From: Alphaproteobacteria bacterium
GTDB lineage: Bacteria > Pseudomonadota > Alphaproteobacteria > Reyranellales > Reyranellaceae
Reading direction: 5' to 3'
DNA: 64,000 nt
Assembly: GCA_017308235.1 (NCBI GenBank)
Contig: JAFKFL010000011.1
Span: forward strand, 62,001-126,000
In this document: positions 26,865-34,879 of the stretch, piece after piece
Layout: each line of letters opens with the position of its first letter
Position numbering within the stretch: position 1 is the first letter of the stretch
Position numbers and translations under genes: made by a program
Notes under the pieces: generated by a model
Seen by the model: the letters and a program-made list of their open reading frames with translations, nothing else
Told to the model about the DNA's origin: nothing
Databases searched by the model: none

Positions 26865-27872
26865 ATGGGACGAAAGAAGCCCGCACTCGGCATAGCGCTC
26901 TGGGGGACCTATCCGATACCGAAGCTGGTCGAGCAGGTGCGTATAGCGGAAGCGATCGGACTCGAAAGCGTGTGGGTCATCGATTCGCAGCTCATTTGTC
27001 GGGAAATCTTCGTGACTTTGGTAGCCTGCCTCGCGCAGACCTCGCGCATCGTCATGGCGACCGGCGTCACCCAACCGCGCACGCGCCACGTCAGCGCCGC
27101 GGCGAGTGCACTCGCCACTCTGGAGGAGATGCATCCCGGTCGCTTGATGGCGGGAGTGGGGACGGGCTTTAGCTCGTTGCGCACCCTCGGTATGGCCGCA
27201 GCGAAAGCCACCGAGCTCGAGGCGTTCGTGAAGTCGTTGCGCGCGCTGTTGCGCAAGCAGGAGGTACCGTTCGAGAACAACGTCCACGGCACCATTGCGT
27301 GGATGGAGCGCGCCAGCGCCATGCCTGTTGTTGTCGCGGCCTCAGGCCCAAGAATGACTCGCGTGGCGGCCTCCATCGGCGATGGCGTCATCCTTTTTCA
27401 AGGTGTCGCGCCCGATCTTCTGGACAGAGGAATTGGCTGGATGACCGATGGCGCCGGCAAGGCAGGACGCGACCCCAAGGAGCTGTCTGTCACCTGCTGG
27501 ACCCCTCTTGGTACGGGAAACACCTCGGCGGCAGCACGGGACGATGTTCGTGCGCGTGTGGCCTCATCGATCATGCAAACCAATCCGGACTGGTTCGAAG
27601 GTGAAGAACGCGAGGCACTCCTGCGCCTGAAAAGCTCTTATGACGACTTCAAGCATGCAGCAGCCATGCCGGATCATGCAGCCTTGATCTCCAACCGTAT
27701 GATCGAGCGATACGCCATCGCCGGTGATGCAGTTGAAATAACCGAGCAGTTGCAGAGACTGATGTCTTACCATCGCTTGGATAGAATTGTGCTGTCGTCG
27801 CAAGGCGGATCCACGTCGCTGGATGACACATTGCGATTACTGGAAAAAAGCGTTTTGCCGAAACTTGAGTAG
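26865..27872 (+). CDS. luciferase-like (LLM) flavin or F420 oxidoreductase
   Basis: This 335-aa TIM-barrel protein of the bacterial luciferase-like superfamily has the opening ALGIALWGTYPIPKLVEQVR, then VWVIDSQLICREIFVTLVA and GRLMAGVGTGFSSLRTLGM in the order expected for this family. Such enzymes are FMNH2-dependent monooxygenases or F420-dependent dehydrogenases. No flavin reductase is adjacent. It starts after AGAGGGAGAAGG and closes the oxygenase operon. It may hydroxylate the ring upstream of the dioxygenase (inference). Confidence 0.8.
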   Translation: MGRKKPALGIALWGTYPIPKLVEQVRIAEAIGLESVWVIDSQLICREIFVTLVACLAQTSRIVMATGVTQPRTRHVSAAASALATLEEMHPGRLMAGVGTGFSSLRTLGMAAAKATELEAFVKSLRALLRKQEVPFENNVHGTIAWMERASAMPVVVAASGPRMTRVAASIGDGVILFQGVAPDLLDRGIGWMTDGAGKAGRDPKELSVTCWTPLGTGNTSAAARDDVRARVASSIMQTNPDWFEGEEREALLRLKSSYDDFKHAAAMPDHAALISNRMIERYAIAGDAVEITEQLQRLMSYHRLDRIVLSSQGGSTSLDDTLRLLEKSVLPKLE

Positions 27873-28027
27873 AGTGGACGATGTGCCGCGAGTTCGGCGC
27901 TCGCGGCCCTTGTGCAATCTGGCCAACCCAATATCCGCCCAATACCCTGCTTGGCCGCCTGATTTGACATTTTAATTCTTCAGGAGGAGGCTCCCGGGTC
28001 AAATTCGCAACCTCGGACGCTTGGGGC

Positions 28028-28055
28028 ACGTAGTCATTGAGGTACGTTGTCATTG
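28028..28055. repeat. two 12-base direct repeats upstream of amiC
   Basis: ACGTAGTCATTG (28028-28039) and ACGTTGTCATTG (28044-28055) differ at one base and start 16 bases apart. They lie 50 bases before the amiC start in a 232-base gap that holds no supported gene. A TTGACA (27964-27969) is in the same gap but has no good -10. The repeats could bind an activator; this is unproven. Confidence 0.35.
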
Positions 28056-28104
28056 GCGCCTTGCGGTTGGGTCGAGCCATTGAGGACGCAGTGGCGTCGC
28101 CAGC

Positions 28105-29244
28105 ATGAAGCAAACCTCGGAACCTTGGCGCGTTGGAGTTCTATTCTCGAGCAGCGGTTTCATGGCCGTTATCGAGAATACGCAACTGCGTGGAACGTTG
28201 CTTGCGATCGAGGAGATCAATGCGGCGGGCGGCATCAATGGCCGCGAGCTCGTGCCGCTGATCTATGACCCTGCTTCGGAATCTGCGGCATTCGGGCGTT
28301 ACGCCAAGCGATTGATGGTCGAAGATCACGTGACCACGATTTTCGGCTGCTATACGTCGAGCAGCCGCAAGGCCGTGCTGCCGGTGGTCGAGCGCCTCAA
28401 TGGGCTGCTTTGGTATCCCACGCTCTATGAGGGCTTCGAGTTCTCGCCCAACATCATCTACACCGGCGCGGCGCCGAACCAGAACAGCGTGGCCCTCTGT
28501 CGCTATCTCATGGACCACTATGGTCCGCGCTTCTATTTCGTCGGTTCGGACTACGTCTATCCGCGTGAATCGAACCGCATCATGCGGGACGTACTGCGCA
28601 ACAACGGCGGCGAGGTCGTAGGCGAGGTTTATCTCAATCTGCGGGCCAAGCGGCGCGACTTCCAGCCGGTGATCCGTGACATCAGCGAACTCCGACCGGA
28701 CGTGATCTTTTCGACCGTGGTCGGTGATTCGACGGTTCATCTCTATCAGAGTTACGCCGATGCGGGTTTCGACCCCAAGGTAATGCCGATCGCCAGCCTC
28801 ACGACGACGGAAGCCGAGGTCTGCGCGATGGGCTTCGACGTCGGTGAAGGCCACATCACGGCGGCGCCGTACTTTCAGTGCATCGGTGGTGAGCGGAACT
28901 CCTCCTTCGTGAAGCGCTACAAGAAGCGCTATGGCGAGAGCGAGCCGACCAACATGTGCGTGGAGGCTGCCTACTTCCAGGTGCATGTCTTCGCCCGCAC
29001 ACTCCAGCAGACGAACTCCATGGAGACCGAGATTCTCCGTCCGATGGTCCTCGGCTCGACGTTCGATGCCCCACAGGGGCCGATTTCGATCAATCCGGCG
29101 TGCAGTCATGCCGATTTGTGGACCCGGATCGGCCGGGTCAATCGCCGCGGGCAGTTCGAGGTGTTGCAGCAGTCCTTGAGCCCCGTGCTCGCCGACCCTT
29201 ACCTGATCGGCTATGGGCGATCGATGGTCAGCGGTCAGGGATAA
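28105..29244 (+). CDS. amiC: amide-sensing regulator AmiC (periplasmic-binding-protein fold)
   Basis: This 379-aa protein has the type-I binding-protein fold, closely matching AmiC of Pseudomonas, which binds short-chain amides and holds AmiR inactive. There is no signal peptide: it begins MKQTSEPWRVGVLFSSSGFM, as expected for a cytoplasmic sensor. Conserved blocks include LLAIEEINAAGGINGRELVP, TSSSRKAVLPVVERLNGLLW and YPTLYEGFEFSPN. The gene is followed 32 bases later by amiR. It is also homologous to the transporter binding protein at 30017, which by contrast carries an export signal. No SD is evident before the ATG. Confidence 0.88.
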   Translation: MKQTSEPWRVGVLFSSSGFMAVIENTQLRGTLLAIEEINAAGGINGRELVPLIYDPASESAAFGRYAKRLMVEDHVTTIFGCYTSSSRKAVLPVVERLNGLLWYPTLYEGFEFSPNIIYTGAAPNQNSVALCRYLMDHYGPRFYFVGSDYVYPRESNRIMRDVLRNNGGEVVGEVYLNLRAKRRDFQPVIRDISELRPDVIFSTVVGDSTVHLYQSYADAGFDPKVMPIASLTTTEAEVCAMGFDVGEGHITAAPYFQCIGGERNSSFVKRYKKRYGESEPTNMCVEAAYFQVHVFARTLQQTNSMETEILRPMVLGSTFDAPQGPISINPACSHADLWTRIGRVNRRGQFEVLQQSLSPVLADPYLIGYGRSMVSGQG

Positions 29245-29276
29245 AGCATGCAACGCTTAAATCGATCGGTGTGCGC

Positions 29277-29867
29277 ATGAGCTGGCGGGCCAATGCGTTG
29301 CCCTCGGAGATCGCCGGTCTCGACATCGTGGTCGCCATCCGTCGGGACGAGGGAGGCGAACTGCTGATCCGCGACCTCCAGCGCACGCGGGCGAAGGTTC
29401 GTCACGTCTGGCCACTGCCCGAGCGTCTGCCGGAAGATGCCGATGTGATTTTCTGCGATCTCGCGCCCGGCCTTGCCAATCGAATCCCCTGGGTGCCCGG
29501 TGAGCCGAAGGCGGCATTCGTTGTCATCGTGCCGACCCTTCCGGCACCTGATCTCGAGATGCTTCGCAATTGTGCGCCGGACGCTGTGTTGCATCGTCCG
29601 CTGACGACGCATGCCGTGCTCTCCAGCCTGATCCTGGCCCGCGCTCATTTCACTTACAGTCAGCGCCTGCGCAGCCGCATCGAGAAGCTAGACGAGACGC
29701 TGCGTTCGATCCGAGGCGTCGAGCGCGCGAAAGCGATCCTGATGGCCAAACGCAACATGCGCGAGGACGAGGCCTATCAGTTCATGCGGCGTCAGGCGAT
29801 GACCCGACGCGTCTCCATCAGCGCAGTTGCCGCGGTCGTCGTTGACACCGAAGAAGTGCTCGGTTAG
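29277..29867 (+). CDS. amiR: ANTAR-domain antiterminator AmiR
   Basis: This 196-aa RNA-binding antitermination factor is the same length as Pseudomonas AmiR. Residues 10-115 form a receiver-like domain without a usable phospho-Asp pattern. A coiled-coil helix follows (SQRLRSRIEKLDETLRSIRG). The ANTAR domain (about 135-190) has ERAKAILMAKRNM and EAYQFMRRQAM, the conserved RNA-binding residues. The start at ATG 29277 gives the family length; a GTG six bases upstream is in frame. Its target hairpins are in the leader just downstream (29899-29947). Confidence 0.9.
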   Translation: MSWRANALPSEIAGLDIVVAIRRDEGGELLIRDLQRTRAKVRHVWPLPERLPEDADVIFCDLAPGLANRIPWVPGEPKAAFVVIVPTLPAPDLEMLRNCAPDAVLHRPLTTHAVLSSLILARAHFTYSQRLRSRIEKLDETLRSIRGVERAKAILMAKRNMREDEAYQFMRRQAMTRRVSISAVAAVVVDTEEVLG

Positions 29868-29898
29868 CGTCGCCATCAACATTCGCGCTTCGGCGCAT

Positions 29899-29947
29899 CG
29901 CGGCAACGACGCCGCGCCATAATCGGAAATAGGGGCAAGGACGCCTC
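29899..29947 (+). promoter_or_regulatory. ANTAR-target leader: dual hexaloop hairpins P1 and P2
   Basis: P1 has a 6-bp stem 29899-29904/29911-29916 with hexaloop AACGAC. P2 has a 5-bp stem 29932-29936/29943-29947 (one G-U pair) with hexaloop AAGGAC. Both loops have A at position 1 and G at position 4, which is the known ANTAR recognition rule. P2 uses bases 29941-29947, which are also the left arm of the terminator, so the two folds exclude each other. AmiR binding should stabilise P1-P2 and permit read-through into the transporter/amiE operon. Confidence 0.87.
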
Positions 29948-29994
29948 CCGTCACAACCATGGTTCATGGTTGCGCCGGGAGGCGTTTTCTTTTT
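29941..29994 (+). terminator. intrinsic terminator (attenuator) before amide transporter operon
   Basis: ACGCCTCCCG (29941-29950) pairs perfectly with CGGGAGGCGT (29976-29985). An inner 7-bp hairpin AACCATG/CATGGTT (29955-29961/29965-29971) lies inside, and TTTTCTTTTT follows (29985-29994). This is a strong Rho-independent terminator placed between amiR and the binding-protein start at 30017. It overlaps hairpin P2 of the ANTAR target. Confidence 0.92.
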
Positions 29995-30016
29995 GCGCCT
30001 TGGGAGGAGCACTGAC

Positions 30017-31270
30017 ATGACAATCAACAGGCGTAAATTCTTGAACGGCGCGGCAGCGGTTGGCGCCGCCTCGGCGACGGGCTTTCCCCATCTTTGGATA
30101 AAGGATGCGTCGCTCGCTTACGCGGCGGACAGCGAGATCAAGGTCGGCGTCCTCTATTCTCTGACCGGCACGACGGCGATCATCGAAACCTCGCTTAACC
30201 AGGCGACGCTCCTTGCGATCGAAGAGATCAACGCAGCTGGCGGCGTCGGCGGCAAGAAGCTGGTGCCGGTCGTCGAAGATCCGGCATCCGATCCCGCAAC
30301 CTTCGCGCAGAAAGCGCGCAAGCTCGTGGTTGGCGACAAGTGCGCCAGTGTCTTCGGCTCATACACTTCAGCGAGCCGCAAGGCGGTGCTGCCGGTCTTC
30401 GAGAAGTACAACAATCTCTATTGGTACCCGACCCTGTACGAAGGTCGGGAATGCTCGAAGAATGTGATCTACACCGGAGCTGTCCCCAACCAGCAGCAGA
30501 AGGATTTCATTCCTTGGCTGGTGAAGAACTTCGGCAAGAAGTTTTACCTGATCGGCTCGAACTACATCTATCCCAAGGAAGAGAACAACGTCTGCAAGAT
30601 CCTGCTGAAGCAACTCGGCGGCGAAGTCGTCGGCGAGGAGTACGTGCCGCTCGGGCACTCGGAATTCAGCGCCGTGATCAACAAGTTCAAGAGCACGCAG
30701 CCGAACGTGATCTTCTCGACGGTGGTCGGTGATTCGGTGGTGGCGCTGCATCGACAATACAAGGCGGCAGGCCTCGATCCCAAGAAGATGCCGATGGCGA
30801 GTCTCACCACGTCCGAGGAAGAGATCGCGGCGATGGGCGGCGAGTTTGCAGCCGGTCATTTCACCTCGGCGCCGTACTTCATGTCGTACGATTCGCCAGA
30901 AAATCACAAGTTCGTCGAAGCCTTCAAGAAGCGCTGGGGCAAGGACAAGGTGACGAACTTCGTCTCCGAGCCCGCTTACTTCCAGGTCTACCTCTTCAAG
31001 CAGGCGGTCGAGAAGCTGGGCAAGGGCGACCTCACGCCGCCCGCCATCCGCGAGGCGTCATGGGGCCAGCAGGTCAAGGCGCCGGAGGGTCTCGTCAAAA
31101 TCGATCCTCAGAACTCGCACACCTACCTTTGGCCGAAGATCGGCGAGGCCCAGACGAACGGCCAATTCAAGACGATCGAGCAGTCCAAGGAGTGGGTCGA
31201 ACCGCTGCCCTACTGGGCTTATCCGGGGCAGGTCTGCACTCCGAACGGATTGCAGGAAAAGAAGGCCTGA
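30017..31270 (+). CDS. amide/urea-type ABC substrate-binding protein
   Basis: This 417-aa exported binding protein resembles UrtA/FmdD and AmiC. It starts with a twin-arginine leader (NRRKFLNGAAAVGAASATG). The ligand domain shares with AmiC the blocks LLAIEEINAAGGVGG, TSASRKAVLPVFEKYN and WYPTLYEG. GGGAGGAG precedes the ATG. It is the first gene behind the antitermination site and delivers ligand to the four following transporter subunits. With amiE in the same operon, the likely cargo is short-chain amides. Confidence 0.9.
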   Translation: MTINRRKFLNGAAAVGAASATGFPHLWIKDASLAYAADSEIKVGVLYSLTGTTAIIETSLNQATLLAIEEINAAGGVGGKKLVPVVEDPASDPATFAQKARKLVVGDKCASVFGSYTSASRKAVLPVFEKYNNLYWYPTLYEGRECSKNVIYTGAVPNQQQKDFIPWLVKNFGKKFYLIGSNYIYPKEENNVCKILLKQLGGEVVGEEYVPLGHSEFSAVINKFKSTQPNVIFSTVVGDSVVALHRQYKAAGLDPKKMPMASLTTSEEEIAAMGGEFAAGHFTSAPYFMSYDSPENHKFVEAFKKRWGKDKVTNFVSEPAYFQVYLFKQAVEKLGKGDLTPPAIREASWGQQVKAPEGLVKIDPQNSHTYLWPKIGEAQTNGQFKTIEQSKEWVEPLPYWAYPGQVCTPNGLQEKKA

Positions 31271-31312
31271 TTTCGTCCACGGGTCTTGCGTTCCGATTTC
31301 GTGCAATGGCGG

Positions 31313-31336
31313 ACGAGGCTCATCGGCGAGCCTCGT
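31313..31336 (+). other. intercistronic stem-loop after the binding-protein gene
   Basis: ACGAGGCTC (31313-31321) and GAGCCTCGT (31328-31336) form a perfect 9-bp stem with a 6-base loop. There is only a short TTT after it. Placement between the binding protein and the first permease suggests mRNA stabilisation or partial attenuation to keep binding protein in excess (inference). Confidence 0.5.
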
Positions 31337-31355
31337 TTCGCCTCAGCGGTTGGTC

Positions 31356-32228
31356 ATGATTGACATCGTTTCACAGATTTCCGTCGGGCTGAGCATCGCG
31401 TCCATCCTGCTGCTCATCGCCCTTGGTCTTGCGATCATCTACGGCACGATGGGCGTCATCAATCTCGCGCATGGCGAGTTCGTCATGCTCGGCGCCTATG
31501 CCGTCTGGTTTCTCCAGACCTATCTCGGCATCGGCCTGCTCGCCGGATTGATTCTCGTCTTTATCCTGATCGGGTTGGTCGGCTGGGTGGTCGAAAGGTC
31601 GTTGATCCGTCATCTCTATAACCGTCCGCTCGATACCATTCTCGCCACTTGGGGTGTGGGTGTGATCCTCCAGCAAGGCGTGCGTCTCGCTGCCGGTGCG
31701 GAGCTGCGCTACGTCAAGATGCCGGACATCCTCACCAACCCGGTGACCTTCCTGGGCTACGACGAGTCCGCCTATCGGATCTTCATTTTCGTGGTGGCGG
31801 TGGCCCTGCTGCTCGTCACATACATCCTCGTTTTTCGCACCGAGTTCGGCCTGCAGTTGCGGGCGATCACGCAGAACCGCGACATCGCCCGTTGCTTCGG
31901 TGTCAATGCCGGACGCATCTATTCGCTCACTTTCGCCTACGGCGCTGGTCTCGCCGGGCTTGCCGGTGCCCTCGTGTCGCCGCTCAAGAGCGTTTCGCCC
32001 GATATGGGAACGAACTACGTCGTCGACGCCTTTCTCGTGGTCGTGGCGGGGGGCGTGCAGAGCCTGCTTGGCACGGTCGCGAGTTCGTACCTGATCGGAC
32101 AGGCCTCCGGTGTGCTCGCTTTCCTGAGCGACGACACTATGGCGAAAGCGATTGTCTTTCTTAGCGTCGTCGTTCTCATTCGTCTCTTCCCGCAAGGCCT
32201 GTTCGCCATGCGGGTTCGTCGGAGCTAG
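31356..32228 (+). CDS. Urt/Liv-type ABC permease (LivH-like)
   Basis: This 290-aa inner-membrane permease of the branched-chain amino acid/urea class has about eight hydrophobic segments. The early motif ALGLAIIYGTMGVINLAHGE is diagnostic for LivH/UrtB proteins. The cytoplasmic loop contains RAITQNRDIARCFGVNAGRI. A TTG six bases before the chosen ATG is in frame. It pairs with the LivM-like subunit encoded next. Confidence 0.9.
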   Translation: MIDIVSQISVGLSIASILLLIALGLAIIYGTMGVINLAHGEFVMLGAYAVWFLQTYLGIGLLAGLILVFILIGLVGWVVERSLIRHLYNRPLDTILATWGVGVILQQGVRLAAGAELRYVKMPDILTNPVTFLGYDESAYRIFIFVVAVALLLVTYILVFRTEFGLQLRAITQNRDIARCFGVNAGRIYSLTFAYGAGLAGLAGALVSPLKSVSPDMGTNYVVDAFLVVVAGGVQSLLGTVASSYLIGQASGVLAFLSDDTMAKAIVFLSVVVLIRLFPQGLFAMRVRRS

Positions 32229-32230
32229 CC

Positions 32231-33376
32231 ATGAGGGGCAACGGCCGCATCAAGCGCACGCTCCTTGGCTACATCGTGTTTTGCATTGCTATTTTGATCG
32301 TGCCGATTTTCATCAGCGATGCCTACCTGCTCAACAAGTTCGCCCGCTATTTGGTGTTCGGCCTGCTGTCGGTCGCCCTCAGTCTCTCCTGGGGCTATGC
32401 CGGCATCCTGAATCTCGGCCAGGCGGTGAGCTTCGGGCTCGGCTCCTACTGCATGGCGATGGCGCTGAAGCTGCGGACGATCCCGATCCAGACCGGCGCC
32501 GGCGGTTTGCCGGACTTCATGGTGTGGAACAATGTCCAGACCCTGCCCTGGTTCTGGGAGCCATTCCACTCCTACGCATTCGCCCTGTTCGCCGGCATCG
32601 CCGTGCCGGTGGCAGTGGCTTTCCTGATCGGCTGGTTCATCTTTCGCGCCCGGGTGAGTGGCGTCTACGTCGCGATCATCACGCTCGCGATGCTGGTCGT
32701 CATCAATCTTCTTATCATCGACCAGCAACGCTTCACGGGCGGCTTCAACGGGATCACCGATCTCACGACATTTGAGCTGTTCGGTGTGCAGTTCGACGCC
32801 TACAGCACGGCGCTCTACTACCTTGCCGCGATCATCCTGTCCCTGACCCTGCTGCTCGGCTTCGCCTTCATCAACAGCAAGACCGGTCTTATCCTGCAGG
32901 CGATCCGCGATGACGAGACGCGGGTCTGGTACTTCGGCTACGACGTCGCGAACTATCAGAACTTCATTTTTTGCGTGTCGGCTGCGGTCGCGGGGGTGGC
33001 CGGCATGCTCTACACGCTGGTGATGGAGTTCGCGTCGCCCACGTTCCTCGCGGTGCCGATCAGCCTCTCCATCGTCATCTGGTGCGCTGTCGGTGGCCGT
33101 GCCTCGCTCGTCGGTGCGGCACTTGGCGCGATCGTCGTTACCGGCGTCCAGGGCAGCCTGTCCGATACCCAGGCGTTTCTCGATACCTGGATGCTTATCA
33201 TGGGCGCTCTTTTCATCGTCATCGTCCTGTTTCTGCCCAATGGTCTGATCAGCATGCTCGAGCTGATCTGGCGGAAAAAGAGGCCCTTGCAGGGTTCCGC
33301 CTCGGCACGGCTTGTGGCTTCTCGAGCGTCGCGCACCGGGCAGGCGACGGGCCATCGCGCGGTCAGCAGCCGATGA
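32231..33376 (+). CDS. Urt/Liv-type ABC permease (LivM-like)
   Basis: This 381-aa permease has the LivM/UrtC pattern of about ten hydrophobic segments. SLSWGYAGILNLGQAVSFGL early and the docking-loop region LQAIRDDETRVWYFGYDVAN are both family-conserved. The C-terminal basic tail (RASRTGQATGHRAVSSR) is longer than usual. The stop overlaps the next start (ATGA at 33373). Confidence 0.9.
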   Translation: MRGNGRIKRTLLGYIVFCIAILIVPIFISDAYLLNKFARYLVFGLLSVALSLSWGYAGILNLGQAVSFGLGSYCMAMALKLRTIPIQTGAGGLPDFMVWNNVQTLPWFWEPFHSYAFALFAGIAVPVAVAFLIGWFIFRARVSGVYVAIITLAMLVVINLLIIDQQRFTGGFNGITDLTTFELFGVQFDAYSTALYYLAAIILSLTLLLGFAFINSKTGLILQAIRDDETRVWYFGYDVANYQNFIFCVSAAVAGVAGMLYTLVMEFASPTFLAVPISLSIVIWCAVGGRASLVGAALGAIVVTGVQGSLSDTQAFLDTWMLIMGALFIVIVLFLPNGLISMLELIWRKKRPLQGSASARLVASRASRTGQATGHRAVSSR

Positions 33377-34128
33377 CAAACGAACCGATCATCGAACTGC
33401 ATGACGTTGCCGTTGAGTTCAGTGGCTTCAAGGCGGTGAGTGGCCTCAACCTCAGTGTCGCCAAAGGTGAGCTGCGCTGCCTGATCGGCCCGAACGGTGC
33501 AGGCAAGACCACGGCGCTGGATGTGATCTGCGGCAAGGTCAGGGCACGGTCGGGCCAGGTCCTTTTGAAGGGTCAGGACATCACGCGGCTCTCCGAGTAC
33601 CGGATCGCACGCCGCGGCATCGGCCGGAAGTTCCAGGTGCCCAGCATCTTTCGCGAGATGACCGTGCGCGATAATCTTGAAGTCGGCTACTGCAAGCACC
33701 TTGGCGTGTTCTCGAACGCCATCCGCTTTCGGCGCGCCGAGCGGGACGGCCTCGAAAAGCTGGCGGCGCTGGTCGGCCTCGACGATGTGATGGATGAGCC
33801 GGCGGGGTACCTATCGCACGGTCAGACCCAGTGGCTCGAGATCGCACTCCTGCTCGCACAGAATAGCGAGGTCATTCTCCTCGACGAGCCGACCGCCGGC
33901 ATGACGGCGCAGGAGACCATGCATACTGCCAAGATTTTCAATTCGCTGAAGGGCCGGCACACGATCGTCGTGGTCGAGCACGACATGGCCTTCGTGCGGG
34001 AGATCTCCGATGTCATCACCGTGATGCACCAGGGAAAGGTGTTGGCCGAAGGATGCGCCGCCGACGTCCAGAATGACGCACGCGTTCGCGAAGCCTACCT
34101 CGGCAGCGGAGGCATCGCCCATGCTTGA
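33373..34128 (+). CDS. Urt/Liv-type ABC ATPase (UrtD/LivG-like)
   Basis: This 251-aa nucleotide-binding subunit has Walker A GPNGAGKTT, signature LSHGQTQW, Walker B VILLDEPTAGM and switch His in VVEHDMAFV. The LSHGQ-QWLEI form of the signature is characteristic of UrtD, the urea/amide branch, rather than of LivG proper. It overlaps the LivM-like gene by 4 bases and the next ATPase gene by 8. Confidence 0.92.
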   Translation: MTNEPIIELHDVAVEFSGFKAVSGLNLSVAKGELRCLIGPNGAGKTTALDVICGKVRARSGQVLLKGQDITRLSEYRIARRGIGRKFQVPSIFREMTVRDNLEVGYCKHLGVFSNAIRFRRAERDGLEKLAALVGLDDVMDEPAGYLSHGQTQWLEIALLLAQNSEVILLDEPTAGMTAQETMHTAKIFNSLKGRHTIVVVEHDMAFVREISDVITVMHQGKVLAEGCAADVQNDARVREAYLGSGGIAHA

Positions 34129-34816
34129 GATGCAGGAAATCGCCTCCTACTACGGCAACACGCCCGTCTTGCAGAACGTCTCGATCGGTGTTCGCGAGGC
34201 CGAATTCCTTGCCGTATTGGGCCGCAACGGGGTTGGCAAGACGACGCTCCTGAAAACGTTGATGGGTCTCACCGATCATGTCGACGGCCGCATCGTTCTC
34301 GACGGTCACGACCTGACCGACGCGCCGACTCACGAGCGTGCGCTGCATGGGATCGGCTATGTGCCGCAGGGCCGCGGCATCATTCCGCGTTTCACGGTGC
34401 GCGAGAACATCGTCATGGGAACCTTCGCGCGCCGCGACCGCAAGCGCGAGATTCCGCCGATCATCTTCGAGCTCTTTCCCGTGTTGGCCGAAAATCTCGG
34501 CCGTATGGGCGGCGTGCTGTCCGGCGGCCAGCAGCAGCAACTGGCGATCGGCCGGGCGCTGGCGGCCGAGCCGCGCATCGTCCTTCTCGACGAACCGACC
34601 GAAGGGATCCAACCGAACATCGTCGAGCAGATCGAGCAGGCGATCGTGCGGCTCAATCGCGAACACGGCATCACGATCGTGCTGGTCGAGCAGAATGTCT
34701 CGTTCGCGCGCCGAGCCGCGCAGCGTTTCGTCATCATGGAGAAGGGAAGGATCGCGGCTGAAGGCACCGCCAACGAACTCACCGATGAACTGGTCCATCG
34801 CCACATGGCGGTGTGA
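34121..34816 (+). CDS. Urt/Liv-type ABC ATPase (UrtE/LivF-like)
   Basis: This 231-aa subunit completes the importer. It has Walker A GRNGVGKTT, signature LSGGQQQQ, Walker B IVLLDEPTEGI and the YVPQGRGIIPRFTVRENI stretch typical of UrtE/LivF. The start at 34121 overlaps the end of the preceding ATPase gene. A 63-base gap with a small hairpin separates it from amiE. Confidence 0.92.
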   Translation: MLEMQEIASYYGNTPVLQNVSIGVREAEFLAVLGRNGVGKTTLLKTLMGLTDHVDGRIVLDGHDLTDAPTHERALHGIGYVPQGRGIIPRFTVRENIVMGTFARRDRKREIPPIIFELFPVLAENLGRMGGVLSGGQQQQLAIGRALAAEPRIVLLDEPTEGIQPNIVEQIEQAIVRLNREHGITIVLVEQNVSFARRAAQRFVIMEKGRIAAEGTANELTDELVHRHMAV

Positions 34817-34827
34817 TCCGGCGTCAG

Positions 34828-34849
34828 GCCCCGTTCACTAGGGCGGGGC
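34828..34849 (+). other. small stem-loop before amiE
   Basis: GCCCCG (34828-34833) and CGGGGC (34844-34849) form a 6-bp GC-rich stem with a 10-base loop, in the gap between the last transporter gene and amiE. There is no U-tract, so simple termination is unlikely. It could be an RNA-processing or stability element. Confidence 0.3.
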
Positions 34850-34879
34850 GCAACACTCGATCAGCTACGGAGGAAGAGG

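Noticed and set aside
27981..27990. A strong Shine-Dalgarno-like sequence (CAGGAGGAGG) in the gap before amiC
   Set aside because: No start codon follows at a useful distance and no conserved frame is present. It may be chance or a deletion trace, but nothing supports a gene.
32225..33379. A 384-codon minus-strand frame opposite the LivM-like gene
   Set aside because: It mirrors almost exactly the coordinates of a clear permease gene and has the His/Asp/Gln-rich composition of an antisense shadow.
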